64,000 nt of DNA. It comes from Lysobacteraceae bacterium NML07-0707. Lineage in GTDB: Bacteria; Pseudomonadota; Gammaproteobacteria; Xanthomonadales; Xanthomonadaceae. The translations under genes and the position numbers were made by a program. Positions 18,987 to 26,340 of this stretch are shown here, in pieces. The stretch spans positions 1 to 64,000 of the forward strand of contig NWQT01000014.1 in the NCBI GenBank assembly GCA_002798295.1, given 5' to 3'. The notes beneath the pieces are model-generated. The model was not told the DNA's origin. It saw nothing but the letters and a program-made list of their open reading frames with translations, and did no database searches. Positions within the stretch are counted from its first letter, which is position 1, and every line of letters begins with the position of its first letter.

Positions 18987-19682
18987 ATGACCACCCGCGC
19001 CCACCGCCTGCTGCAACTGATCGACCTGCTGCATCAGCGCCGCCAGCCGGTGAGCGGGGCAGACTTGGCCGGGGCGCTCGGCATCAGCCTGCGCACGCTG
19101 TACCGTGACATCGCCAGCCTGCGCGCCGAAGGCGCAGCGATCGAGGGCGAGCCCGGCATCGGCTACCTGCTGCGCCCGGGCTTCACCCTGCCGCCGCTGA
19201 TGTTCAGCGCCGACGAGCTGGAAGCCCTGGTGCTGGGCGCGCGCTGGGTGGCCAGCCAGTCCGCCGACCCGGCATTGGCCGAGGCCGCCGACCAGGCGCT
19301 GCGGCGCATCACCGGCGTGCTGCCCAGCGATTTGCGGCTGCAAGTGGAAACCAGCGGCCTGTTCGTTCCCGGCCGCTGCGACGCGCCATTGCCTGAGCCG
19401 TGGCTGCCCACACTGCGCCAGGCCATTCGCCATGAACACATCCTGCAACTGGATTACCGCGATGCCGAAAACGCCCCCAGCCAGCGCCGCATCTGGCCAT
19501 TCGCCATGGCCTTCTTCAATGAAACTCGGCTGATTGCCGCCTGGTGCGAGCTGCGCCAGGGCTTTCGTCACTTCCGCGCCGACCGCGTGCAGCATCTTGC
19601 CGACACTGGCCAGCGCTACCCCGAACGCCGCCCCAGCCTGCTGCGCCGCTGGAGCATTGAGCAGGGTATTGCACTGGATTGA
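18987..19682 (+). CDS. YafY-type transcriptional regulator (HTH_11 + WYL domain)
   Basis: A 231-aa protein with an N-terminal winged helix-turn-helix (residues 5-55: LLQLIDLLHQRRQPVSGADL, then SLRTLYRDIASL, the recognition helix). A WYL-domain core follows (about 130-215: AIRHEHILQLDYRD, RRIWPFAMAFFNETRLIAAW). WYL domains sense small ligands or nucleic acids; regulators of this type often control adjacent glyoxalase or glutathione-transferase genes. Its own upstream region shares a 20-bp motif with both GST genes downstream, so autoregulation and control of the GSTs are likely but unproven. Confidence 0.9.
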   Translation: MTTRAHRLLQLIDLLHQRRQPVSGADLAGALGISLRTLYRDIASLRAEGAAIEGEPGIGYLLRPGFTLPPLMFSADELEALVLGARWVASQSADPALAEAADQALRRITGVLPSDLRLQVETSGLFVPGRCDAPLPEPWLPTLRQAIRHEHILQLDYRDAENAPSQRRIWPFAMAFFNETRLIAAWCELRQGFRHFRADRVQHLADTGQRYPERRPSLLRRWSIEQGIALD

Positions 19683-19728
19683 GTCTGCCGCGGACATCGA
19701 AACGGCTCGCGACCAGGGCAGCCACCGG

Positions 19729-20217
19729 CTAGCCCAGCGTCCGTTGCAGCACTTCGCCCGGCAGACCGTCAAAGTCCTGAAACGCCTGATGGACAAAGCC
19801 ATGCCTGACGAGAATCTTGCGCGAGGCGATGTTGGCCGGGTCGATGATGGCGAACAGGCGCTCAAGCCGGGGCGCCTGTGCATGCGCCTCTGCCAGCAAC
19901 TGCGCAGCCACGCGGTTGCCAATACCTTGCCCCCAGTATTCGGGCAGCAGCATATAGCCCAGCTCCGCCGCACGGCCATCGGCACTTTCCAGCGCCAATT
20001 TGCCCAGCCCCAGAAACGCCCCGTTTTCATCGAGCAGCTTGAAGCTGCCAAACGCCGGATGCCAGCCATTGTTTTCCAGCAGCTTGGCGTATTCGGTGCG
20101 CGCCTCATCCTCGGGCAAGGCACGCTCGGTAATCATCGCCATCACCTGGGGATTGCCCACCAGGCGAAAGTAATCGGCAAAGTCGGCCGCGCTGAATTTG
20201 TGCATGACAAGCGGCAT
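19729..20217 (-). CDS. GNAT family N-acetyltransferase
   Basis: A 162-aa RimJ/RimL-like acetyltransferase. It has the acetyl-CoA-binding loop YMLLPEYWGQGIGNRVAAQL (Q/R-x-x-G-x-G/A type) and the C-terminal ANIASRKILVRHGFVHQ ('N..S....K.GF'). The start MPLVMHKFSAADF at 20217 is favoured; a second ATG lies four codons in. It lies between the WYL regulator and ogt, on the opposite strand. A fragment with a very similar C-terminus (HQAFKDFDGLPGEI) occurs out of place at 26341-26451. Confidence 0.88.
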   Translation of the reverse strand: MPLVMHKFSAADFADYFRLVGNPQVMAMITERALPEDEARTEYAKLLENNGWHPAFGSFKLLDENGAFLGLGKLALESADGRAAELGYMLLPEYWGQGIGNRVAAQLLAEAHAQAPRLERLFAIIDPANIASRKILVRHGFVHQAFQDFDGLPGEVLQRTLG

Positions 20218-20293
20218 CACGTTCTCTTGAAACGGTGTGATGCCAAGGATGGCATGATAGCCACACCCCATTCCAGCAGCCGTAAGCACTGCC

Positions 20294-20776
20294 ATGCGCA
20301 TCTTCCACGAATCCATCGACAGCCCCGTCGGCCGCCTGTTGATTGCCGCCAGCGATAACGGCCTGCACGCCATCGAATTTCCGCAAGGTCGCCACCCGCT
20401 CAAGCGCGATGCCCGTTGGCAAGAAGGCGCACACCCCTTGCTGAGCGAGGCCGCCGGGCAACTGGCCGAATACTTTGCTGGCAAACGCCGCGAATTCAAT
20501 CTGCCACTCGCCCCGCAGGGCACGGATTTCCAGCAGCGCGTCTGGCAGGCGCTGCGCGCCATCCCCTATGGGCAAACCCGCAGCTATGCGCAACTGGCCA
20601 CCGCCATCGGCCAACCCAAGGCGATGCGCGCCGTCGGCGCCGCCAATGGCCGCAACCCGCTGTCCATCGTCGTGCCCTGCCACCGCGTTATCGGCGCTGA
20701 CGGTTCCCTGGTCGGCTTCGGTGGCGGTCTGCCGGTCAAGACCTTTTTGCTGCGGCTGGAGGGTGCGCTGGCTTAA
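20294..20776 (+). CDS. ogt: Methylated-DNA--protein-cysteine methyltransferase
   Basis: Suicidal repair of O6-alkylguanine: the alkyl group is moved to Cys129 in IVVPCHRVIGADG. The 160-aa protein has the N-terminal ribonuclease-like domain and the C-terminal DNA-binding part (FQQRVWQALRAIPYGQTRSY, the arginine finger and HTH, then AMRAVGAANGRNPL). The length and single-domain form fit Ogt rather than bifunctional Ada. It is divergent from the acetyltransferase gene. Confidence 0.95.
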   Translation: MRIFHESIDSPVGRLLIAASDNGLHAIEFPQGRHPLKRDARWQEGAHPLLSEAAGQLAEYFAGKRREFNLPLAPQGTDFQQRVWQALRAIPYGQTRSYAQLATAIGQPKAMRAVGAANGRNPLSIVVPCHRVIGADGSLVGFGGGLPVKTFLLRLEGALA

Positions 20777-20798
20777 TGTTGCTGGCAAAGCCCACACA

Positions 20799-20818
20799 CT
20801 GCTGACAGAAACTGACAG
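20799..20818 (+). promoter_or_regulatory. Operator-like motif upstream of first GST gene
   Basis: CTGCTGACAGAAACTGACAG is identical to the copy upstream of the WYL regulator gene. TACAGT follows after 10 bases as a candidate -10. The GST start codon is 65 bp beyond that hexamer. Confidence 0.65.
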
Positions 20819-20898
20819 CCGCCTGTTCTACAGTGGCTCAGGTCGGGTCGGCTAACCCCCCGCCCCGCGCAAACCTATCCACTTTTTGGAGATCGCGC

Positions 20899-21513
20899 AT
20901 GTCTGCCCAGCTCACCTTCTACACCCACCCCATGTCCCGTGGACGCGTCGTGCGCTGGATGCTGGAAGAAACCGGCCTGCCCTACAACACCGTGCTGCTG
21001 GAATACGGCACCACGATGAAAGCACCCGAATACCGCGCCATCAACCCGATGGGCAAGGTGCCCGCCATCCGCCACGGCGACACCGTGGTGACCGAAGTGG
21101 CGGCGATTTGCCTGTATCTGGCCGACCTCGTGCCCGAGAAAAAGCTCGCTCCGCCCGCGGGCAGCCCGGAGCGCGGCAGCTACTACCGCTGGATCAGCTT
21201 CATGGCGCCGCTGGAGCAGTTGATGATGGCCAAAGCCAGCGGCGGCAGCCTGCCCAAGCCGGAATCGGCCGGTTTCGGCACGGAGCAAGACCTGCTCGAC
21301 ACCCTGGAGGCCGCGCTCAAAGGCCGCGAACACCTGGCGGGAGACACCTTCACCGCCGCCGACTTGATGGTGGCCGCCTACGTGGGCTGGTATCTGCAGT
21401 TCCAACTGCTGGAGCCGCGCCCGGCCTTCGGGCAATTTGCCGAGCGTCACAGCCAGCGCCCCGCCGGACAGCGCGCCGATGAGATCGACAACGCCTTGCT
21501 GGCCGGGTCTTGA
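20899..21513 (+). CDS. Glutathione S-transferase family protein (copy 1)
   Basis: A 204-aa protein with an N-terminal thioredoxin-like domain (LTFYTHPMSRGRVVRWMLEE; the Ser in PMSRGR is the candidate catalytic position) and the cis-Pro region NPMGKVPAI. The helical C-terminal domain contains FTAADLMVAAYV. The start MSAQLTFYTHP follows a GGAG about 9 nt upstream; an in-frame extension lies across the promoter. It is paralogous to the next gene, and even the leader (CCACTTTTTGGAGATCGC) is shared. Likely regulated by the WYL protein through the shared motif. Confidence 0.93.
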   Translation: MSAQLTFYTHPMSRGRVVRWMLEETGLPYNTVLLEYGTTMKAPEYRAINPMGKVPAIRHGDTVVTEVAAICLYLADLVPEKKLAPPAGSPERGSYYRWISFMAPLEQLMMAKASGGSLPKPESAGFGTEQDLLDTLEAALKGREHLAGDTFTAADLMVAAYVGWYLQFQLLEPRPAFGQFAERHSQRPAGQRADEIDNALLAGS

Positions 21514-21601
21514 TCGCGGCGCAAGCGCCCCATGTCCGTTTGGGTAGCCCAGCAGCGGGGCTTGCGACCACTGCTGTGCCACCTTCGGTCGCGCCCACAC
21601 A

Positions 21602-21621
21602 CTGCTGACAGAACCTGACAG
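21602..21621 (+). promoter_or_regulatory. Operator-like motif upstream of second GST gene
   Basis: CTGCTGACAGAACCTGACAG differs by one base from the other two copies and is again followed after 10 bases by TACAGT. The gene start is 66 bp beyond, matching the first GST gene almost exactly. Confidence 0.65.
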
Positions 21622-21702
21622 CCGCCCGCTCTACAGTGGTGCAGGCCGAGCAAGCCACCTGACTTGCCCAACCCCGTCCCGTCCACTTTCTGGAGATCGC
21701 CC

Positions 21703-22308
21703 ATGTCCGCCAACCTCACCCTCTACACCGCCTTTCCTTCCCGCGGCAACAACGTGCTGTGGATGCTGGAAGAATGCGAGGCCCGCTATGAAGTGGTGCC
21801 GCTCGCCCTTGGCCCGGCGCTGAAAACGCCCGAGTTTCTCGCCATCAACCCGATGGGCAAGGTGCCCGCGCTCAAGCACGGCGAGGCGGTGATCACCGAA
21901 ACCGTCGCCATCCTCAGCTACCTGGCCGAGCTGCATCCGCACAAGCAGCTGATTCCCGCTGCCGCCACGCCCGAGCGCGGCGCCTATTACCGCTGGCTGT
22001 GCCTGGCCCTGCATCTGGAATACGCCGCCTTCGACCGCTGGCGCGGCGTGCACAACACGCCCGAGCAGCGCATCGCCATCGGCTATGGCGATTTCGACAC
22101 CTTGCTCGCCACGCTGAAAAACCATCTGCAAGGCCGTGACTACATCGTCGGCCAACAGTTCAGCGCGCTGGACGTGTATTACAGTGGCCTTTTGGCCTTC
22201 TTGATCCACCGCGCCCAGGCCATCCCCGCCGACCCGCTGCTGCTGGCCTATATGCAGCGCCACCTGGCCCGCCCTGCCTTCGCCCGCGCCGAACAAATGA
22301 GCGCCTGA
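21703..22308 (+). CDS. Glutathione S-transferase family protein (copy 2)
   Basis: A 201-aa paralogue of the preceding GST, with LTLYTAFPSRGNNVLWMLEE (Ser in PSRGNN at the catalytic position), NPMGKVPALKHGEAVITET and a helical C-terminal domain with FSALDVYYSGLLAF. Leader, operator-like motif and start context mirror copy 1, so a tandem duplication that included the promoter is the simplest explanation. The proteins have since diverged clearly, arguing that the duplication is not recent or that the two enzymes have different substrates. Confidence 0.93.
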   Translation: MSANLTLYTAFPSRGNNVLWMLEECEARYEVVPLALGPALKTPEFLAINPMGKVPALKHGEAVITETVAILSYLAELHPHKQLIPAAATPERGAYYRWLCLALHLEYAAFDRWRGVHNTPEQRIAIGYGDFDTLLATLKNHLQGRDYIVGQQFSALDVYYSGLLAFLIHRAQAIPADPLLLAYMQRHLARPAFARAEQMSA

Positions 22309-22325
22309 TTGATGGAGGAAAGACC

Positions 22326-23306
22326 ATGAAGATAGAAAACGTCCAAGCCTTTGTCGGCCAACACTGCGAAACCACCGCCACCGGCACCCTGCTGCGGCAA
22401 CTGGGGATTGAGCTTTCCGAGCCCATGCTTTTCGGGCTGGGAGAGGGGCTGAATTTCATGTTCTGGAAGATGAAGTCGATGGCATTCCCTTTCATCGGCG
22501 GCCGGATCAAACCCGGCATCCTGACGCAAAACATCGCCAGAAACCTCCAGCTTGAACTGATTGAAAAAGAGACTTCATCCCCGCAAAAAGCCTGGAGCCA
22601 TGTCAAACAGCTTCTGGACGATGGGCATGTCGTAGGACTGAAGCTCGATTGCTTTCATCTTGAATACTTTAAAAACGCCCCTCATTTTGCAGCGCATTAT
22701 GTGGCCATCTATGGCTATGACACGGAAAATGCCTTCCTGATTGACACCGAACCACAAGGCGTGCAGGTCAAAACCAGCCTGGACAGCCTGGCGCGGGCCA
22801 GAGCTGAAAAAGGCTTCATGGCATCCAAACACCTGTATTACACGCTCCGGCCTTCCGGCAAGCATTTCGAGCTTGAAAAAGCCATCCCGGCGGCCATCCG
22901 CAACAACGCCCGCGAATACCTGAACCCGCCCATTACCAATATTGGCCACAAAGGAATTTCAAAAGCCAGTGCGGAAATCCAAAAATGGTTCAAGACCAGC
23001 CACAACATCGAGCATGAATTCAAAACGGCGGCCATGCTGATGGAGCGCGCCGGAACCGGCGGCGCCTTGTTCAGAAACTTCTACCGGGATTTTTTGCTGG
23101 AAAGCCACCGGCTGCTGTCGCTTAAGCCGCTGAAAACCGGGCATGAAGCCTTTGTGGAAATTGCCAGCCTCTGGCAACAGGTGGCCGAGTTGTTTGAAAA
23201 AGCCGGCGCAAGCCAGGACGGTCAATACATCGCCCAAGCCTCGCAAATCTTGAAGGCGCTGTCCGGCAAAGAAAAAAGCGCCATGGAAATCCTGGCAAGG
23301 CTATAG
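22326..23306 (+). CDS. BtrH N-terminal domain-containing protein (DUF4872-like)
   Basis: A 326-aa protein. The N-terminal half resembles the BtrH/papain-like acyltransferase-cysteine-protease fold: QHCETTATGTLLRQLGIEL with Cys15 as candidate nucleophile, then HFAAHYVAIYGYDTENAFLI with the histidine. The C-terminal half (AAMLMERAGTGGALFRNFYR) matches the helical DUF4872 partner domain. BtrH acts in butirosin side-chain transfer, but BtrH-like proteins are widespread with unknown substrates. It starts 17 bp after GST copy 2, so it may be co-transcribed. There is no biosynthetic cluster nearby. Confidence 0.75.
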   Translation: MKIENVQAFVGQHCETTATGTLLRQLGIELSEPMLFGLGEGLNFMFWKMKSMAFPFIGGRIKPGILTQNIARNLQLELIEKETSSPQKAWSHVKQLLDDGHVVGLKLDCFHLEYFKNAPHFAAHYVAIYGYDTENAFLIDTEPQGVQVKTSLDSLARARAEKGFMASKHLYYTLRPSGKHFELEKAIPAAIRNNAREYLNPPITNIGHKGISKASAEIQKWFKTSHNIEHEFKTAAMLMERAGTGGALFRNFYRDFLLESHRLLSLKPLKTGHEAFVEIASLWQQVAELFEKAGASQDGQYIAQASQILKALSGKEKSAMEILARL

Positions 23307-23360
23307 CCCGCGCCCAGCCGAGGCGTACTACAAAAACCATCCCCCAAACAAGAGCCGCTC

Positions 23361-23711
23361 ATACCCATCCAACCCGACCTCGCCGCCCAAGTCCGCCGCC
23401 TGCTGGTCAAGCACCTGCCCGATGGCGTGAGCGTTGGCGACATCAGCGAGAAAAAGATGTTCGGCGGCCTGGCCTTTATGGTGCGCGGCAAGCTGTGCAT
23501 CGGCATCAGCGGCGATGGCACGGAAGTCATGCTGCGCATTGGCAAAGCCAACCACGACGCTGCGCTTGAACACGAAGGCGTGCGCACCACCGTCATGAAA
23601 GGCCGCGAATACCGGGGCTACATCGACCTCGACGAAACCGCCTTTCCTCTGCTGGATGATTTGCTGGCGCTGGCGCTGACCCATACCTTGAGCCTCACTG
23701 GCCACAAATGA
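23361..23711 (+). CDS. TfoX N-terminal domain protein (copy 1), start codon apparently lost
   Basis: The frame encodes a TfoX_N-type domain (KKMFGGLAFMVRGKLCIGIS, then GREYRGYIDLDETAFPLLDD). Compared with the intact paralogue at 26548, the expected ATG is ATA at 23361, though an AAGAG remains upstream in the same place. The only standard in-frame start is GTG at 23427, which would delete the first 22 residues and lacks a ribosome site. It could be a pseudogene or use a weak start. The stop overlaps the next gene's ATG by 4 nt. Confidence 0.65.
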   Translation: MPIQPDLAAQVRRLLVKHLPDGVSVGDISEKKMFGGLAFMVRGKLCIGISGDGTEVMLRIGKANHDAALEHEGVRTTVMKGREYRGYIDLDETAFPLLDDLLALALTHTLSLTGHK

Positions 23712-24394
23712 AAAAACCCACCATGGCCACTCAAAACATCACCGACGCCCAAACCCTCTACGCCGCATTAAGCGCCCGCGCCGCCCCCGAAGAAGCGCAG
23801 CACATGGCCGCGTATATGAAAAACCGCTTTTCCTTCTTTGGCATCCGCAAGCCTGAGCTGAATCGCCTTCTGAAACCCTTTCTCAAAGCCACACGCTGCC
23901 GTCCCGTCGATTGGGGCTTTGTCGAAGCCTGCTGGCAAGCCGAAGAACGCGAAATGCAGTACGCCGCGCTACTTTATCTGCAAGCGCGAAAAAGCGCGCT
24001 TCATGCCAAAGACCTCCCCGCGCTGCACCGCTTGATCACCCATAAATCGTGGTGGGACAGCATCGACGTACTCGATCGCATCGTCGGCGACATCGCCCTG
24101 CGCCACCCGCACCTCAACGCCACTCTGCTGGACTGGAGTACCGACGATAATTTTTGGCTGCGCCGCATCGCCATCGACCACCAACTCTTGCGCAAAGAGC
24201 GCACCGACACAGCGCTGCTCGCGCAAATTCTCATTAATAATCTGGGGCAAAAAGAATTTTTCATCAACAAAGCCATCGGCTGGGCGCTGCGCGATTACAG
24301 CAAAACCAACCCCGAATGGGTACGACAATTTATCGCCACGCACCGCGACCGCATGGCGCAGCTCAGCCTGCGCGAAGCACAAAAATATCTGTAA
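23708..24394 (+). CDS. AlkD-like DNA alkylation repair protein (HEAT-repeat)
   Basis: A 228-aa all-helical protein. Family signatures are MAAYMKNRFSFFGIRKPELN, EEREMQYAALLYL, the tract THKSWWDSIDVLDRIVG, and WLRRIAIDHQLLRKERTD followed by KEFFINKAIGWALRDYSKTN. AlkD-type glycosylases remove bulky or cationic alkyl-purines without base flipping. Here the WWDSID segment holds the expected aspartate and tryptophans. It is coupled to the TfoX-like gene by an ATGA overlap. With ogt 3 kb upstream it gives the region two alkylation-repair genes. Confidence 0.9.
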   Translation: MKKPTMATQNITDAQTLYAALSARAAPEEAQHMAAYMKNRFSFFGIRKPELNRLLKPFLKATRCRPVDWGFVEACWQAEEREMQYAALLYLQARKSALHAKDLPALHRLITHKSWWDSIDVLDRIVGDIALRHPHLNATLLDWSTDDNFWLRRIAIDHQLLRKERTDTALLAQILINNLGQKEFFINKAIGWALRDYSKTNPEWVRQFIATHRDRMAQLSLREAQKYL

Positions 24395-24432
24395 AACAAA
24401 AAAATCACCATCAATATACAAAGGACGAACAC

Positions 24433-24600
24433 ATGAAATACTGGGTCGGCACCGTCAGCAAAGAACACGTCATGCGCGGTGTGGCGGGCGGCTTTTGCCA
24501 GGTCTGCCACGGCAAAGCCGCACCCCTGCAGCGCATGCGCCAGGGGGACATGCTGCTGCACTACGGCCCGGTGCTGGGCAGGCTATATGGAAAGCTTTAA
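24433..24600 (+). pseudogene. EVE-domain protein, truncated after about 46 residues
   Basis: The first 46 codons (MKYWVGTVSKEHVMRGVAGG, then CQVCHGKAAPLQRMRQGDML) match the start of EVE-domain proteins, which bind modified bases and are normally about 145 aa. At about 24580 the frame enters the 3' part of an IS3-type transposase and stops at 24598-24600. The rest of the EVE gene is missing, so a deletion or one-ended insertion is likely. Confidence 0.8.
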
Positions 24601-24826
24601 CGCGAAATTCCGCGATGAATGCCTGAATGAGCAATGGTTCACATCGCTACAGCAAGCACGGCAAATCATTGCCCTGTGGCGGCAGGACTACAACGAAGTG
24701 CGCCCACACAGCAGCTGTGGCCGTATTCCGCCTGCCCGTTTCGCAGCCCAACATCAAACCGAAACACAACCCACAAATGCTGTAACCTTCAACCCGGACT
24801 TTGCTAGATTCGACTGGTACGGATAG
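24584..24826 (+). pseudogene. IS3-family transposase C-terminal fragment
   Basis: Reads MESFNAKFRDECLNEQWF and then YNEVRPHSSCGRIPPARFA, the end of the integrase core of IS3/IS51-type OrfB, terminating at 24826. The catalytic Asp residues lie upstream in complete enzymes and are absent here. No matching left end is found; the fragment is fused to the truncated EVE gene. It is not the same element as the fragment at the left edge of the window. Confidence 0.85.
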
Positions 24827-24841
24827 CGGGTGCAGGTCAAT

Positions 24842-24890
24842 ACAAAACTCAAATCAGGAGAAGACCATGAACCAAAAAACAAAAAATCTG
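24842..24890 (+). repeat. Duplicated gene leader, copy 1 (of 2)
   Basis: About 49 bp covering the ribosome site and first codons (CAAATCAGGAGAAGACCATG, then Asn-Gln-Lys codons and AAAAAATCTG). It recurs at 25361-25409 with only a few substitutions in front of a different gene. The shared part includes the first eight or so codons of both proteins (MNQKxKNLL). Confidence 0.8.
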
Positions 24891-25307
24891 TTAAAAATAA
24901 AAAAATTAACACCTGTTATTGCGGTGGAAAATGTACAGAAAACTGCAGAATTTTACACCAAATATTTAGGTTTCCAGTTGGCTTTTGCCGTTCCCAATCA
25001 CGAGACGGTGGAGCAATTTTTTGAAAATGACAAAGAATATCGTTATGCGATGCTGAAATCGGGAGAATTAGAGATCGCGTTTCAGCGATTAGATACTTTT
25101 CAAAACGATATTCCTTTCGCTAAAAATCAATCCATTGGGGGCTCGGTATCTTTTCATATGGATGTTGATAATATAGAAAATTTATACAATCGGTTGAAGT
25201 CTGAAAATTTGGAAGTTACCGAACTGAAAACGACTTGGTATGGCGTTCTCGAATTTTATCTAAAAGACCTAAACGGATACATATTAGAATTTACCCAATC
25301 AGCCTAA
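24867..25307 (+). CDS. VOC (glyoxalase/bleomycin-resistance-like) family protein, AT-rich
   Basis: A 146-aa vicinal-oxygen-chelate fold protein: LTPVIAVENVQKTAEFYTKY and the C-terminal GVLEFYLKDLNGYILEFTQ (metal-ligand Glu in the last strand). No specific substrate can be assigned. Codon use is strongly AT-rich, unlike all neighbours, indicating recent transfer. The start MNQKTKNLL has a strong AGGAG. Its leader and first codons are repeated before the next gene, and an 8-bp inverted repeat brackets the sequence after its stop. Confidence 0.88.
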   Translation: MNQKTKNLLKIKKLTPVIAVENVQKTAEFYTKYLGFQLAFAVPNHETVEQFFENDKEYRYAMLKSGELEIAFQRLDTFQNDIPFAKNQSIGGSVSFHMDVDNIENLYNRLKSENLEVTELKTTWYGVLEFYLKDLNGYILEFTQSA

Positions 25308-25357
25308 AATCAAGCCAATGAACTTGGTTTATGAGTTGAATTCAAGAACGGCTGATT
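25297..25357. repeat. 8-bp inverted repeat flanking the inter-cassette spacer
   Basis: AATCAGCC (25297-25304, abutting the VOC stop codon) and GGCTGATT (25350-25357, just before the second leader) are perfect inverted copies 45 bp apart. Inside lie shorter partially complementary segments (CAAG/CTTG). It resembles a recombination or hairpin site, but I could not fit it to an attC consensus. Confidence 0.4.
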
Positions 25358-25360
25358 GAC

Positions 25361-25409
25361 ACAAAACCCAAATCAGGAGAAGTCCATGAACCAAAAAGTA
25401 AAAAATCTG
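25361..25409 (+). repeat. Duplicated gene leader, copy 2 (of 2)
   Basis: Near-identical to 24842-24890: CAAATCAGGAGAAGTCCATG followed by codons for NQKVKNLL. The two downstream proteins are otherwise unrelated. Confidence 0.8.
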
Positions 25410-25736
25410 CTGGATGACTGGCAAATTACCAATCCCGCCTTGTATGAAATTGCCAATAGTGTACGCACGAAAATATTGCAACTAACCGACACAGTAGATG
25501 AAGAAGTGAAATATGGCGGCATTCTGTTTGCCGCACCTGAACCATTTTGCGGAATTTTTGTTTACAAGCAACATATATCTGTGGAATTTAGTCATGGCGC
25601 CGAGATAGCAGACCCACACGGTTTATTAGAAGGAAAAGGCAAAGGTCGCCGTCATTTGAAATTACATATGCTTGAAGACGTGGAAAATAAGCATTTGACG
25701 GATTACTTGCGATTGGCGCAAAAAGCAACAAAATAA
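25386..25736 (+). CDS. DUF1801 domain-containing protein, AT-rich
   Basis: A 116-aa protein resembling the YdhG/DUF1801 fold: EVKYGGILFAAPEPFCGIFV ('E...YG.P.F') and KGKGRRHLKLHMLEDVENKH. The function of the family is not established. Base composition is low-GC like the VOC gene before it, and the leader is duplicated from that gene, so both probably arrived together. The start MNQKVKNLL carries a strong AGGAG. Confidence 0.85.
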   Translation: MNQKVKNLLDDWQITNPALYEIANSVRTKILQLTDTVDEEVKYGGILFAAPEPFCGIFVYKQHISVEFSHGAEIADPHGLLEGKGKGRRHLKLHMLEDVENKHLTDYLRLAQKATK

Positions 25737-25973
25737 AATGCCGGTCTGGCAGATCGGCTTCTTGAAGCCGACATCACAGCCAAAGTTGCAGCCTTGTCGG
25801 ATATAGATATTCGGCTGACCTGCCCCCTCATAGGCGTACCACTTGATCCTGCAAGTCCATCAAACACGAGGATGGACATGGGGAAGAGTCTTTTTCCCAG
25901 AACAAAACATTGGTTTCTTGACGCAAGCCGAAGCCCGTGTGATCAGCATATTGCGCCCCAAGGAGGCCAGCCC
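25737..25973 (+). other. Gene-poor junction with coding remnants
   Basis: Holds a perfect 8-bp palindrome arm pair (TCGGCTTC-TT-GAAGCCGA, 25754-25771) and a coding-like stretch from 25743 (GLADRLLEADITAKVAALSD). TGACCTGCCCCC at 25816-25827 resembles an IS3-type end. A tail FLTQAEARVISILRPKEASP ends at the TGA that overlaps the RhuM ATG. RhuM genes often sit inside type I restriction operons after hsdM, so this tail may be the end of an hsdM-like gene; that is an inference. Confidence 0.35.
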
Positions 25974-26340
25974 ATGACGACACCCATCGAGATTTACCGC
26001 AGCGCCGACGGCCAGGCGCAGGTGGAAGTGCGCTTTGAGCAGGAGACGGTTTGGCTCTCGCAAGCCCAAATGGTTGAGCTGTTCGGACGCAACCAGTCCG
26101 TGATTTCACGCCACATTCGCAATGCCATCACCGAAGGCGAGATCGACGAAAAAAGCAATATGCAAAAAATGCATATTGCTTCTGCCGACCGCCCGGTGAC
26201 CTTCTACGACCTGGAAACCATCATTTCCGTCGGCTACCGCATCAAGTCGCCGCAAGGCGTGGCCTTTCGCCGCTGGGCCACCACCCGCCTGAAGGAATAC
26301 CTGCTGCAAGGCTACACGCTGGACCGCAAGCGCCTTGCGC
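25974..26340 (+). pseudogene. RhuM/virulence-associated family protein, 3'-truncated
   Basis: Starts at ATG 25974 with a strong AAGGAGG. The first about 122 residues are typical RhuM: VWLSQAQMVELFGRNQSVIS, HIRNAITEGEIDE, then VTFYDLETIISVGYRIKSPQ and FRRWATTRLKEYLLQGYTLD. Full proteins are roughly 330 aa. After RKRLAQ the sequence switches abruptly to an acetyltransferase tail in another frame, and the open frame simply runs to 26525. Many RhuM genes belong to type I restriction loci; none is present here. Confidence 0.8.

Noticed and set aside
18842-19108. An 88-codon frame upstream of and overlapping the WYL regulator gene
   Set aside because: Pro/Ala/His-rich, overlaps the helix-turn-helix coding region in another frame, and has no ribosome site.
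22326-23306. Aminoglycoside (butirosin-type) biosynthesis cluster around the BtrH-like gene
   Set aside because: No other biosynthetic gene of that kind is nearby, and BtrH-like domains occur in many unrelated contexts.
25297-25357. Integron attC site between the VOC and DUF1801 genes
   Set aside because: Inverted repeats exist, but the R'/R'' core sequences (GTTRRRY/RYYYAAC) are not properly paired and no integrase is in the window.
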